DNA of 64,000 nt from Acutalibacter muris (GCF_002201475.1 NZ_CP021422.1:3286001-3350000), one strand, 5' to 3'; counted from the first letter of the stretch, positions 42,646 to 52,355 are shown. Notes: a model not told the origin generated them from the letters alone. Made by a program: numbers and translations.

Positions 42646-42915
42646 ACCTTTCTCCTTTCAAAAGTGGGTTCGGGCTTCTGCCCGGTTCTCTACGTGCGGG
42701 GCGGACAGCCACGCGCTCTGCTTGCCCCAGCGGGAAGCCCTTTCGGCCCTCCCCTGCCGGGAAATCCGGCCCTTTGAACCTTGCCACAAAACCGGGCCAG
42801 AATTGCCCCAAAACGGCCTTATCGTGGCCTGGTGGACTTACCCGACTGCCCGCCGTAAAACGCCAACACGGGCCTGCTGTGGCCCCACAGGGGCGCAAGG
42901 GCCGAAAGCAGCGGC
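42646..42915 (-). other. GC-rich gene-free region upstream of mobC, candidate oriT
   Basis: No gene is visible. The stretch is much richer in G+C than its surroundings and holds several short inverted repeats (for example GGGCCGGA.. and ..TCCGGCCC near 42750-42770). Its position directly upstream of mobC and the relaxase is where oriT normally lies in such elements. No nic site could be identified. Confidence 0.35.
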
Positions 42916-44028
42916 TCACGCCGGACGGACGTTTTCCTTAGAGAATACAGGGGGTTCGGTCTTGTCAGGGTCGCGAGGGACGGTGAATACGGCACTGCTC
43001 AATGTTGCGTCACTTGCGGCACTTCCGTCACTATCGGGTGGGGCAGAAGAAAAAGAAACGGTAACCAGCCTCTGCCCATTGCTTCGGTGGCTACGTAAGA
43101 ACACACCCTTTTCCTCCAAGACATAGCGCCAGCGGTTCATCATTTGCTTGAGGGATTTGGGCGCAATTTCCTTGCCAGCCAGCTTTCCAACCGTATCGGC
43201 AAGCTGCGTATTGCTGCCGCTAAATGTCTGCGCTGAACGCATGAACTCAACCAGCGCCGTCAGTTCTTCCGGCATTTCCAGCGCACGATTCTCCAAACTA
43301 TCCTGCACCAATTCCCATGAGCAATCGGATTTTGAAAAACGCAAATCCAACTTTCGAGTTTCAATATCCCGACCGGTGCAGACCAGAGTTGCCGCGTCCT
43401 CGCTGCGCTGGCCCCGGTCGAGGATAAAAACTGCGTCCATCGCGCCACTGATTCCTGTGGTGCCGGACAGCTTATTCAGCGGATCGCTGGCTCCCTGCTT
43501 GCGTAGATGGTGGACAAGCAGAATGGAGATTTGCAGCTCATCAGCCAGCTTTTTCAGTTCTCGCACTTCGGAATAGTCGGAGGCATAGGAGATGTCCTGC
43601 CCACCTGAGCGGATGATTTGGAAAGTGTCGATGGTTACCAGCACGGTGTCTGGGTGCTCCCGGACGAACTCTTGAATCTGTTCGCGGAGACCCTGGCCCA
43701 ACTTCTCTGCCGCTGTCGCAAAGAAGGCGTTGGGAGGAGCCTCATCTGTAAGCTGTAATAGTCGGTCTTGCACCCGGCGGAGCGGGTCTTCCAGGCAGAG
43801 GTAGAGGATCGAGCCTTGCTTGACTGGTAGGTTCCACACCGGTTCACCCTTTGCAATCCTCACACACCAGTCCAGCACCATCCAGGATTTGCCGTTCTTG
43901 GGTGCGCCACCGAGCATGGAAATACCTTGGGGCAGTAGCGTGTCGATTGTGAATTTGCCCGGCTGGAACCTCATGTCCTGCAGGGTTTCGCCGTCGATGA
44001 CGGTAAGTTTTTCGATTGGGTTTAACAT
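42916..44028 (-). CDS. repA: RepA-like replicative ATPase (AAA_25)
   Basis: From ATG 44028 behind AAAGGA, 370 residues. Walker A MLGGAPKNGKSWMVLDW (about 36-52), Walker B DTVLVTIDTFQIIR (about 127-140), SILLVHHLRKQG and a C-terminal winged-helix region (about 260-320) place it with the RecA-like RepA/DnaB-type hexameric helicases of plasmids. It is divergent from the RNA-polymerase-like gene, which shares the intergenic region. Together they may replicate the element; this is inferred. Confidence 0.8.
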   Translation of the reverse strand: MLNPIEKLTVIDGETLQDMRFQPGKFTIDTLLPQGISMLGGAPKNGKSWMVLDWCVRIAKGEPVWNLPVKQGSILYLCLEDPLRRVQDRLLQLTDEAPPNAFFATAAEKLGQGLREQIQEFVREHPDTVLVTIDTFQIIRSGGQDISYASDYSEVRELKKLADELQISILLVHHLRKQGASDPLNKLSGTTGISGAMDAVFILDRGQRSEDAATLVCTGRDIETRKLDLRFSKSDCSWELVQDSLENRALEMPEELTALVEFMRSAQTFSGSNTQLADTVGKLAGKEIAPKSLKQMMNRWRYVLEEKGVFLRSHRSNGQRLVTVSFSSAPPDSDGSAASDATLSSAVFTVPRDPDKTEPPVFSKENVRPA

Positions 44029-44093
44029 ATACACCAGTCCTTTCAGTAAAATAGAAACGCTCCCAGCTTGAAAAAGTGGGAGCAGTATTCATA

Positions 44094-44122
44094 TTGCAAA
44101 CCGAAAGAAATTTTGATATAAT
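44094..44122 (+). promoter_or_regulatory. Extended -10 promoter of the RNA-polymerase-like gene
   Basis: TTGCAA (44094-44099), 17 bases, TATAAT (44117-44122) preceded by TGA, an extended -10. The predicted transcript start is about 12 bases before GTG 44141, which excludes the GTG at 44123 as the start codon. A GCTCCCA/TGGGAGC hairpin lies just upstream (44059-44083). Confidence 0.8.
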
Positions 44123-44140
44123 GTGGAAGAGGTGAAGGCA

Positions 44141-47100
44141 GTGGCACAAGTCAGGTACAGAATTTTTACCATGTCCGCAGCGGCGCTCATGGCCTACGCG
44201 CAGGAAGGTGCCGAGGGTTACTATACCTTTGCGCTGAATGTGAAGGCTACGGAGAAATGCAAGGTGCAAGCCTCGCTCCATGAGCAGCAGGACTGTGCGC
44301 TGTTCTTCCAGGCTATGTGCGTACTGCATGAGGACAGCTACCAGATGCCAACGGAAGATACATTGGTCAGCGACCTGTCGGACGTGATCTGCTACGTGGA
44401 TTTTAGCAACATCTTCGACCGCAATGCCGCGCAGAACCGCCACGCCATCCGCCAGAAGAAAGCGGAGAGTATGTTCCGCCCCGAGGGTATCACGCTAGAC
44501 TTTGGCGCTGGCCCACACAGATATGTGGCATTCGAGCGCTCCAACAGCATGAGCCGCAAGTCACAGCTTTCTTTCGTCCGGGAAGACTTTTACGAGCCGC
44601 TGCGCCAGGGGATCATGCTGGATATGGAAATTGGGCCGTGCCAGTTGAGCAAGCTGTATGCCTATAATGGGCTGATGCTGTCCGGCGGTACTCGAATCGA
44701 CGGAATAGAAATTGACAGGCCGCACAGGGTTATCGTGATTGATAACGAAGAAGCCGTTGTGCAGAGCGTTCCTGTCATCACGGTTGAGGACGATGGGAGT
44801 ATAGGAAACGTCCGCAAATATCATCGGGTCGAGCGCAAGGAAAAGATTACGGTCACCTGTTTTGACGGCGAGGGGCTGATTTCAAAAGAGTACGCTAGGG
44901 AAGTTGACAAGGCGTACTGTGGCAGGCATATCCACACGTCTTTTCAGATCCGCCTGCCATACGTCAAGGGGATGCTCCATCAGGTAGACTTCAAAGATTT
45001 TCTCACCAGCGGCGGCTGTCAAACGATTACCGACATATGGGGCGTGGAGCATAATGTGCGTGACGTGAATATTATTCTGACGAAGTCGATGTTTAAGGGG
45101 TTCGGTTGGCTGACTGAAAATAATATGACTTGGAACGATTACTGGAAAGCGTTTCGGAAGCGCCGCCATGCGCTTTACATCACGCAGACTAGCAAAGAAA
45201 AGCCAGAGAGGTTCACCACCCTGAACTACCAGTTTCTGAACACGGTTTCCATGACCGCTGACGAGTTTCGTCCCAATGATTTGCCGCTGTGGTGGGATGA
45301 TTCTCCTGCAAATGATAAGCGTCACTGGCTGACAAAAGAAGCCGAATTAACTTACTATAGTTACTGTTCGGACGATGATTTCCGCAAACAATATTTTCTG
45401 TCGGCGTTGGAGCGCAGGTGGTTTTCAAAGAAAAGCAAGGCGTATTACATGGCGAGGGTTTTGAAGAAGAACTCCCTGTTCATAAACGAGCCTGTGTATA
45501 CAAAGGAGTTGGATTCAAAGGCGGAGAAGGTTCTGAATCAATATGCGATTGGACAGCTTATAGTTGCTGGAGATAATCGGTTTTTATCTGGTGATTTACT
45601 GGAGCTTCTTACTTCATTGCTCCCAAAACGAACCCCAAAAGATAAAGCAAAACGAACTTTCTTAGCGGTGGCAATCGGCAATCAATTTGCAAATAATTCT
45701 TTCTATGCACCGAAGGCAGCTTATGAACATGGCCGTGAATGTACTCTGCTCCGTAATCCACATATTGCCCGCAACGAGGAAATTCAGCTAAATTGTTACA
45801 CCGATGTGGAGCAGATGCGCAAGCATTATTTGGGTCATCTCACTGATGTGGTGATGGTGGATTCTCACACGTTGACAGCTGAGCGTTTGGGTGGCGCCGA
45901 CTTCGATGGTGACATGATAAAGACCATCTCCGATCCAATTCTGAACACCTGCGTAAAACGCAACTACCAAGATTACAGCTCTGACATTACCAGACAGACC
46001 AATGGCAATATACCTCTTTTGAAAATACCCACCGTTGAGCCGCAGATTCGTGATGCCAACGACTGGTATGCCCGGTTTGAAACGGTACGCAATACCTTTT
46101 CCTCACGGGTCGGACAGATTTCAAACGCCGCTTTAGATAGAAGTGTCATTGCATATAATGAAAACTCCGATTCGGAGTTGCAGCAACGCTGCAGGGAAGA
46201 AACAGAGATTCTGGCTATCCTTACTGGGCTTGAAATTGACTCTGCTAAGAGCGGCGTTAAGCCGGATTTGTCGGAGTATCTGAACAAGAAAGTTGTGAAT
46301 CGAAGTTTGTTTTTGCAGTATAAAAAATTGTTGGAGTCGGCGGAGGTTCGAGGGAAGTGGTATGAGCCTACCTTCCGGGAAAAGCGCAAGGAGTTTTTTG
46401 AAAAAACAGATTGGAGTAAGGTGGATTCCAATTTGGAGCGGCTACCTTATTTGGCGTATCAGTTGAGAAGAAACACACCGAAACTCAAACCCAAGCCTGC
46501 AAAGGACAGCGAGCTTTTTGATTTTGCACGGGAGCCGGGTTGGACAGAAAAGCTCGACCCACATATTCTTTCTTCTGTATCGGCCTTTTTGAGTGACTAC
46601 GAGGCCTGCCTATCCCGCATACGCGCTTGCCGAGTACCCGTTCAGAACAAGCAGAGAAAGAACGATATTGAGAGAATTTTGTTCAGTCGGGGGCAGGAGG
46701 ATACCTACGATTCGGACGAGCTATATGCGGCTTTCCAGGATATTTCCGCGGAGAGAATCGCTGAGATTCGCGCGGTCATTGCAGATAGCAAATGGCATTT
46801 TATGGACGGTGAGTCCCGATTTGATTTTCTGGAAAGTTATCTGCCGGAGCTTGAGAATTACCATGAACTGTTTGCGGATTTCAGGTATGGTGGTTACCGC
46901 ATTCTGGGTGATTTGATTTGTGATATTGACGATGAGAACCGATCGACAGACAGGAAGAAATATCTGCGTAATACGGATTCGGACAGTTTTCATCAGATGA
47001 TGAACGCTTATCTCGAGCAGCCTTTGCGGCATGATTACAGGGAGATAGTTGCGGATAAGTGCAGAGAGATTTTGGACATAATCGAGAAACCACGATTGGC

Positions 47101-47203
47101 TGTGCGGTACGTGGTTGCGCTGGGAAAGCGCGATTTGTTATGGGATTTGCTCATCGACCATATCGAGGAGAATGTTCTCAAGGAGGAGTCTCATGCTGAA
47201 TGA
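44141..47203 (+). CDS. Single-subunit RNA polymerase of the QDE-1/YonO (RdRP-type double-psi beta-barrel) superfamily
   Basis: From GTG 44141 (GAGGTG six bases upstream) 1020 residues. The catalytic loop ADFDGD lies at about residues 586-591 in RLGGADFDGDMIK. Other family landmarks occur in the right order: LSKLYAYNGLMLSGG (about 178-192), FDGEGLISKEYA (241), FQIRLPYVKGML (268), SMFKGF (about 315), CTLLRNPHIARNEEI (about 535), VGQISNAALDR (657) and EIDSAKSGVKPDL (698). These match eukaryotic-type RdRPs, and the phage SPbeta YonO enzyme of the same superfamily is a DNA-dependent RNA polymerase. Here it lies opposite a RepA-like ATPase and overlaps the next gene. It might transcribe the element or make replication primers. 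Confidence 0.85.
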   Translation: MAQVRYRIFTMSAAALMAYAQEGAEGYYTFALNVKATEKCKVQASLHEQQDCALFFQAMCVLHEDSYQMPTEDTLVSDLSDVICYVDFSNIFDRNAAQNRHAIRQKKAESMFRPEGITLDFGAGPHRYVAFERSNSMSRKSQLSFVREDFYEPLRQGIMLDMEIGPCQLSKLYAYNGLMLSGGTRIDGIEIDRPHRVIVIDNEEAVVQSVPVITVEDDGSIGNVRKYHRVERKEKITVTCFDGEGLISKEYAREVDKAYCGRHIHTSFQIRLPYVKGMLHQVDFKDFLTSGGCQTITDIWGVEHNVRDVNIILTKSMFKGFGWLTENNMTWNDYWKAFRKRRHALYITQTSKEKPERFTTLNYQFLNTVSMTADEFRPNDLPLWWDDSPANDKRHWLTKEAELTYYSYCSDDDFRKQYFLSALERRWFSKKSKAYYMARVLKKNSLFINEPVYTKELDSKAEKVLNQYAIGQLIVAGDNRFLSGDLLELLTSLLPKRTPKDKAKRTFLAVAIGNQFANNSFYAPKAAYEHGRECTLLRNPHIARNEEIQLNCYTDVEQMRKHYLGHLTDVVMVDSHTLTAERLGGADFDGDMIKTISDPILNTCVKRNYQDYSSDITRQTNGNIPLLKIPTVEPQIRDANDWYARFETVRNTFSSRVGQISNAALDRSVIAYNENSDSELQQRCREETEILAILTGLEIDSAKSGVKPDLSEYLNKKVVNRSLFLQYKKLLESAEVRGKWYEPTFREKRKEFFEKTDWSKVDSNLERLPYLAYQLRRNTPKLKPKPAKDSELFDFAREPGWTEKLDPHILSSVSAFLSDYEACLSRIRACRVPVQNKQRKNDIERILFSRGQEDTYDSDELYAAFQDISAERIAEIRAVIADSKWHFMDGESRFDFLESYLPELENYHELFADFRYGGYRILGDLICDIDDENRSTDRKKYLRNTDSDSFHQMMNAYLEQPLRHDYREIVADKCREILDIIEKPRLAVRYVVALGKRDLLWDLLIDHIEENVLKEESHAE

Positions 47204-48056
47204 GATTGAAGAGTTTCGTGCTTATACTGAACTGCCAATTTATAGGGCAACCAGCAAACGCGACACGACTTATATGGGGCGTTTCACCTTGGATATGATT
47301 CTTAATTTCAACGGTCTGGCTCGCGTCCTGACGATTCTTGCCAGGGGATATCTGTTTGCAGATCCAGACGAAAATCCCCGAGACAAGATTGACTATGCCC
47401 GCCAGGCACTCTGCGCGTGGTGTAGCGTCCCGGACAAAAAGAAAGCCAGCCCTAAAGAGGACTGGCAGTTCAAAAGCGATTTTAAGGAGCTGCATGGGGA
47501 GTTTCCTGAGTTGGTGGACGAGAATGGTGTTGGTTGGTTCTGCCGTCATGTTCACAACATCGCGCGGTTTATGAAGAATAATCCTGATAGTGTGAGCAAG
47601 ACAGCGTATGACAAAGCGGATATCATAGATAAAGAATTTGATGCGGCTTGGCGAAAGAAGGTTGTGCAGTTTCAAGTACCGATTTTCTCACAGGGTACGA
47701 GCGGCGCGTGGATTCTGAGGTTTGATGATGTGTTGGCAGATGTATTGGAATTGGGGTCGTTGCGAAACAACAGCATTGATTTGCCGGACGGTGTTCTCAA
47801 GCGAATTGAAGAGCTCCGGCCTGTGAAGGTGCCGTTAGAGGTTATCCGTATTTTGGTGGCGTATTACCTAGCGAACAAGCAGGAGGATTCGGAGTGGGTC
47901 GTGTTGCCGGTCACAAACTTTGACGCATTTTTTGGCAGTACCATGTTCAGCAAGAAGTGGCTGCCAACTATTCCCGAGAGCATTATCCTGCGGAAGAAGG
48001 AACGTCTTGGTGTGGCGCGGTACAGGCTGAACCCTGCTTTAGTAAATGAGAAATGA
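47193..48056 (+). CDS. Partner gene of the RNA-polymerase-like protein, unknown function
   Basis: ATG 47193 follows GGAGGAGTCTC and overlaps the polymerase stop by 11 bases, implying coupled translation; 287 residues. It is soluble, mixed alpha/beta, with no nuclease, helicase or helix-turn-helix motif I recognise. Tight coupling suggests a protein needed in stoichiometric amounts with the polymerase, for example a specificity or accessory subunit. That is inference from gene order only. Confidence 0.7.
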   Translation: MLNEIEEFRAYTELPIYRATSKRDTTYMGRFTLDMILNFNGLARVLTILARGYLFADPDENPRDKIDYARQALCAWCSVPDKKKASPKEDWQFKSDFKELHGEFPELVDENGVGWFCRHVHNIARFMKNNPDSVSKTAYDKADIIDKEFDAAWRKKVVQFQVPIFSQGTSGAWILRFDDVLADVLELGSLRNNSIDLPDGVLKRIEELRPVKVPLEVIRILVAYYLANKQEDSEWVVLPVTNFDAFFGSTMFSKKWLPTIPESIILRKKERLGVARYRLNPALVNEK

Positions 48057-48546
48057 GATGCACGTCATGGTATACGGCGCTATCTTGGACAAGGGCCAGC
48101 CTCATTTCACCGATATGCACGTCATCATGCGCGGCCTCGGTTCCATAGGCCCACACCATAACTGGCTCATCACCGACTGGACCTGCTACGCCTACCCGCC
48201 CGAAATGCAGAATGATTCTGAGTGGAAAACCGGCCCCGAGCTGATGGAGATGCTGAACCACCTTCCGGGCGTACAATGGGTCTGGGGCGTGTTCTCTGGC
48301 TTCGAGCCGCAAGTCACCAGAGAACAGGCCCTACAGTACCCCATGCCATACGCCGACGGGAATCCGGGATTTTGGACGAACCCGCCAACACTTCAGCACC
48401 CACTGGCGAGCGTGGAGATCGTGGCGTTTGACAGTGCATTTGTGCTCCTGTTAAGCAGGGAAAGAGAGGTTTATGAGGCTTTCCGGGCGGCGTTTCCCCC
48501 AAGTAAAGACCTCTTTGAGATGAACGCAAGTTATGATCGGGTTTAG
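48046..48546 (+). CDS. Third gene of the polymerase operon, unknown function
   Basis: A 166-residue protein (ATG 48046, or the in-frame ATG 48058) that overlaps the end of the preceding gene by 11 bases. It is rich in aromatic residues (YGAILDKGQPHFTDMHVIMR, LPGVQWVWGVFSGFEP) and contains no known motif or membrane segment. It ends against the convergent VWA gene, so the operon probably stops here. Confidence 0.65.
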   Translation: MRNEMHVMVYGAILDKGQPHFTDMHVIMRGLGSIGPHHNWLITDWTCYAYPPEMQNDSEWKTGPELMEMLNHLPGVQWVWGVFSGFEPQVTREQALQYPMPYADGNPGFWTNPPTLQHPLASVEIVAFDSAFVLLLSREREVYEAFRAAFPPSKDLFEMNASYDRV

Positions 48547-49193
48547 CCCCGGCCCCACCGTTTCTTGCGGTCCTTTCTAATCCTCTCCAGCGGTGCCTGG
48601 GGCACCGCGCCCACCGCCCGGAAACTTGCCACTGCGTCGCTCATAGCCTGAAAATTGAGCTCTGTTCCCGCCGCGTCCGGCACATAGTCCACCGCCCGGT
48701 CTGCGGAGATACCAAACCGGCCGGCGGTCTCCACCGCATCAATATTCGCGCCCAAAAACACGAACTCCCAGTTGTACTTCTCCTTCTCAAGCTCGATCAT
48801 CTTTTTGACCCTCTCAGCACTGAACTCCCGGCTGGAATTCTCCTCGCCGTCAGTGATGATTACGAACATCACCTTCTCAGCGCGGTACTCCTCCGTCGTG
48901 CTTTTCTGCACCGAAACGAGTTTCTGTATCGTCAGCCCTACAGCGTCCAGCAGCGCAGTTGGCCCGCCCACCTGGTACTCCTTTTCCGTCATGGGCCCCA
49001 CCGCGCGGATATCGATGCGGTCGTGCAAAAGCTCATATCGGTTGTCAAAGAGCACCGTGGTAATGCGGCACTCTCCGTCCAGGGCCTTTTGCTTATTTAG
49101 CATGGAGTTGAACCCGCCGATGGTGTCCTTTTCCAGGCCCGCCATGGAGCCGCTTTTGTCCAGGATGAACACTAATTCCGTTAAGTTTTTCAT
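48543..49193 (-). CDS. VWA-domain protein
   Basis: From ATG 49193 (MKNLTELVFILDKSGSM) behind AGGAGG, 216 residues forming almost only a von Willebrand factor A domain. The MIDAS motif is DKSGSM (12-17), with GGPTALLDAV and VIITDGEENSS supplying the other metal contacts. Similar stand-alone VWA proteins in Firmicutes act as adaptor subunits with unknown partners. It converges with the polymerase operon, overlapping it by four bases. Confidence 0.85.
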   Translation of the reverse strand: MKNLTELVFILDKSGSMAGLEKDTIGGFNSMLNKQKALDGECRITTVLFDNRYELLHDRIDIRAVGPMTEKEYQVGGPTALLDAVGLTIQKLVSVQKSTTEEYRAEKVMFVIITDGEENSSREFSAERVKKMIELEKEKYNWEFVFLGANIDAVETAGRFGISADRAVDYVPDAAGTELNFQAMSDAVASFRAVGAVPQAPLERIRKDRKKRWGRG

Positions 49194-49240
49194 GAAAATG
49201 ACCTCCTGTATTTTGGTGACTCCATCATACCAAAAGCAGG

Positions 49241-49272
49241 AGGTCTTTCGGTCGCTTTCAAAGCGACAAGTT
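49241..49272. repeat. REP-like palindromic repeat, left copy
   Basis: CTTTCGGTCGCTTTCAAAGC followed by GACAAGTT contains the perfect palindrome GTCGCTTT-C-AAAGCGAC. The same 32 bases with two changes recur at 52741-52772. Both sit just past a minus-strand gene end. Confidence 0.7.
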
Positions 49273-49628
49273 ACGATTTCCATTTGGCCGCTGAAAAATC
49301 ATACGCCTCGCGCACCCAAGCAAAAAACTCTTGGTCAAGTTCCCCGGTGCTGCCTATCACAAAGTGTGTCGTCCACCGGCCCGGATACGGTTCGGTTTTC
49401 GCCGCCACCCGCCTGGATTCCAAAGGATATGGCAGGCCCAGCGTGACGACGATGTATGGATCGGGCAGCTCCGCTTTGCGTTTCACCCGCATGAGGGAGA
49501 CGCAGGCGAATACCCGGCGGTTGGAAAAGGTGATCTGGGTGTAAGCGAAAAATAGATACGAACCTACGCAAGAAAAGAAGAAGGCGGTATAATGAAGGAG
49601 GGATGAAGAAAAACGAAGGATATAAGGA

Positions 49629-50663
49629 ATGGGAACAGAGCACAAATGCCAGTGGTGTGGGAAAGAGTTTGAGCCGACCTGCCACAAGAGCCGCCAGAAG
49701 TTCTGTAGCGCGGAGTGCAGAATAAAATACCATAACGCCAAGAGGTATTATGGGGGCAAAGTGGACGTCTGTCCGGAATGCGGAGCCCCCGTGGAGCAGA
49801 GCGGAGAGCGCGGCCGTTGGAGGCGTTTTTGCAGCGACCGCTGCCGCCAGGAGTACCATAGAAAGCAGAGGCAGGAAAAGCAGCATGAGCAGGGACGAGG
49901 GAAACAGGTCTGCCCCAATTGCGGGGTAGAATTTGAACTGGACTGGAACTGCAAGACCCGGCGTTTTTGCAGCGACGAGTGCCGGAAAGAGTGGTGGAAG
50001 GAATATCGCAAGGCAAACCCGTCCAGGGAGCCGGGAATGCGCAGATGCGCGTTTTGCGGAAAAGAGTTCACCAGCGAAAGGTGGCATGGCGGGGAGTACT
50101 GCAGCCGGGAGTGTTATTTGCAGGCCATGGCACAGACGAGGGAGGATAGGGTCTGCGGCTGGTGCGGAGAGGGATTCAGCACGTTTGTCAAGTCAGAGCA
50201 GAAATACTGCAGCCGGGAATGCGCGGCAGCGGCCCGGCATGACCCTGGCCACAAACGGGGCATGAGGCGCATCCGGTACACCAACGCGGAGGATTGGAAG
50301 GAACAGCTGCATGAGGCCAGCAAAAAATCCCCACCCCCAAGACGGGGGAAAAGGGTATGGCTGGTGTGCGGGGAAACCAGCATGTATACGGGGCTGGACG
50401 GGCTGCTGGGGATCATCCGGTATCAACTGAACCACAGCCCCTATGACGGAAATCTGTACGTTTTTCGTGATTTGAGTGGCACCATGATAAAATATTTAGA
50501 GTGGGACGGGGCGGGTTTCTGCCTGAGCAAGCGCCGTGCCCAGAGCGGGAGCTACCCTTGGCCGCCAGCTGAAGCAGGAAAGGTATTGGAAATAACGGAG
50601 AAAGAATTTGAGTATTTAAAAAGCCGGTCAATTGTGCCATGCAAGGAGAAAAAGCCCAGGTAA
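49629..50663 (+). CDS. tnpB: IS66 zinc-finger/TnpB fusion protein
   Basis: A 344-residue protein. The first 215 residues hold five treble-clef-like zinc fingers of the form CxxC...FCSxxC (CQWCGKEF, CPECGAPV, CPNCGVEF, CAFCGKEF, CGWCGEGF). From about residue 240 the sequence is IS66 Orf2/TnpB: RVWLVCGETSMYTGLDGLLG, then NLYVFRDLSGTMIKYLEWDG and WPP. The fingers probably replace the separate DNA-binding TnpA of other IS66 members. The fusion is intact. Confidence 0.85.
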   Translation: MGTEHKCQWCGKEFEPTCHKSRQKFCSAECRIKYHNAKRYYGGKVDVCPECGAPVEQSGERGRWRRFCSDRCRQEYHRKQRQEKQHEQGRGKQVCPNCGVEFELDWNCKTRRFCSDECRKEWWKEYRKANPSREPGMRRCAFCGKEFTSERWHGGEYCSRECYLQAMAQTREDRVCGWCGEGFSTFVKSEQKYCSRECAAAARHDPGHKRGMRRIRYTNAEDWKEQLHEASKKSPPPRRGKRVWLVCGETSMYTGLDGLLGIIRYQLNHSPYDGNLYVFRDLSGTMIKYLEWDGAGFCLSKRRAQSGSYPWPPAEAGKVLEITEKEFEYLKSRSIVPCKEKKPR

Positions 50664-50712
50664 AATGGGCTTTTTCTATTGCAGTTTTTCTTGTTTTTGG
50701 TATAATTAAGTT

Positions 50713-52285
50713 ATGGAAAACACAGGGAAAAGCGCCGCGCAGTGGCAGGAAATCGTCAGCGAGAAGGACAAAGAAATAGCGGAGTTGCGCAAGCAGGTGG
50801 ATTGGTTCAAGGGGCAGTTCAAGCTGCTGCAATCCAAACAATTTGGGCCGTCCAGCGAAAAGAGCGTAGAGTTGGAGGAACAGACCTCGCTGTTCAATGA
50901 GCCGGAAACGCTGGCAGACCCTAAGGCAGCAGAGCCTGATTTAGAGCAGATCGTATACAAGAGGAAAAAGCAGGCTGGGAAACGGGAACTGGACTTTTCT
51001 AAGCTGCCAACAGAGCAAATTGTTCACGAGCTGCCAGAGGGAGAACAGGTTTGTCCGGTATGCGGCGGGAAGATGCATGCCTGCGGCCACGAGGTTGTTC
51101 GGAGGGAACTGCGGTATGTCCCGGCGCAGTATAAGGTAGTGGAGCACGTCCAGACGGCCTACAGCTGCCGGAATTGCGAGAAAAACGCGTTAGCCACGCC
51201 CATGAAAAAGAGCGAAGTCCCAGCGGGGCTCCTCCCTGGCAGCGGGATCGTTTCGCCCAGCCTGCTTGCGCACATTTTGAACAACAAATATGCGCTGGCA
51301 TTGCCGTTGTACCGGCAGGAACAGGAATTTCAGCGGATCGGTGTGCCGGCAGACAATGGCAAACTGGGTGATCGCCACCCACGAGAGATGGTTTGAGGAT
51401 TTCTTCCAGCGTTTGCGCAGTGAACTGCTCTCTAACGAGATACTCCACGCGGACGAGACCACACTGACCGTGCTGCGGGAGGATGGCAGGAAAGCTACAC
51501 AAAAAAGCTATGTGTGGGTCTACCGGACCTCTGGGGACAGTGAAAGGCCGGTGGTGTTGTATGACTACCAGCCCAGCCGGACCGGGGAACACGCCAAGGC
51601 TTTCTTGACGGGTTTCTCAGGATTTCTCCACACCGATGGGTATGAGGCCTACCATTGTAAGCTGCCGCCGGACATAACCGCGGTTGGGTGTTGGGCCCAC
51701 ATGAGGAGAAAATTCACAGATACTCTCAAAACTCTGCCCAAAGACGCGAGGGAAAAGCATCCGGCACAGACTGGATTGCGTTACTGCAACAAATTGTTTG
51801 AGCTGGAAGCTGGATACACGGAGAAAAGGCTCTCCTTCCACAAGCGGTTCCAGGCAAGGAAAGAGTATTCTGTACCCATAGCAGAGGAGTTTTTTGCCTG
51901 GGCTAAAAATGAATATGACCGCAACCCCGTGCCAAAGTCTGCCTATGGCGCGGCGCTGACTTATACCGTAAAGCAAAAAGAGTGGTTGATGCACGTGTTC
52001 CTGGATGGGCGCTTGGAACTGTCCAACAACCGTGCGGAGCGGGCTGAATAGTAACCTTGCGGTTACTATCGGCCCTTTGCCGTGGGCCGGAAGAATTGGC
52101 TGTTTTCCAACACGCCCAGAGGAGCCAGCGCCAGTGCAGTCGCTTATTCTATTGTGGAGACTGCTAAAGCCAACGGCCTGCGGCCTTTCCGGTACTTCCA
52201 ATTCTTATTGGAACGGCTGCCGGTAGGAACCTCTGCTGACGATTGCGCGCCTTGGAATGATGCGGCACAAGACTTGTGCCGATAA
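50713..52285 (+). pseudogene. tnpC: IS66 transposase TnpC, frameshifted and with tandem stops
   Basis: The N-terminal frame (50713-51396) has the leucine-zipper region and a zinc motif (VCPVCGGKMHACGHE). Near 51350 the frame changes to 51290-52051, which carries the DDE residues in HADETTLTVL, HTDGYEAYH and LSNNRAER. Directly after that, TAG TAA stops it inside a 22-base palindrome; the C-terminus (GRKNWLFSNTPRGASASAVA) continues in the same frame to 52285. Two separate defects make the copy immobile without a helper. Confidence 0.9.
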
Positions 52286-52319
52286 CCAGTTGGCCAATTT
52301 AATGCATTAATTCTTTCAA

Positions 52320-52355
52320 AGAGCGGCTCCTTATGGGAACCGCTCTTGCTTTTTT
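52320..52355 (+). terminator. Terminator at the right end of IS66
   Basis: GAGCGGCTCC and GGGAACCGCTC pair with one bulge around TTAT, followed by a T-rich run. Confidence 0.75.

Noticed and set aside
42646..42915. Protein-coding gene in the GC-rich region before mobC
   Set aside because: Frames in both directions are Pro/Arg/Gly-rich without RBS, as expected from GC-rich non-coding DNA.
49335..50087. Minus-strand frame of 250 codons over the IS66 zinc-finger gene
   Set aside because: It is the shadow of the GC-rich zinc-finger codons; the real minus-strand gene there is only the DUF5655 C-terminal part.
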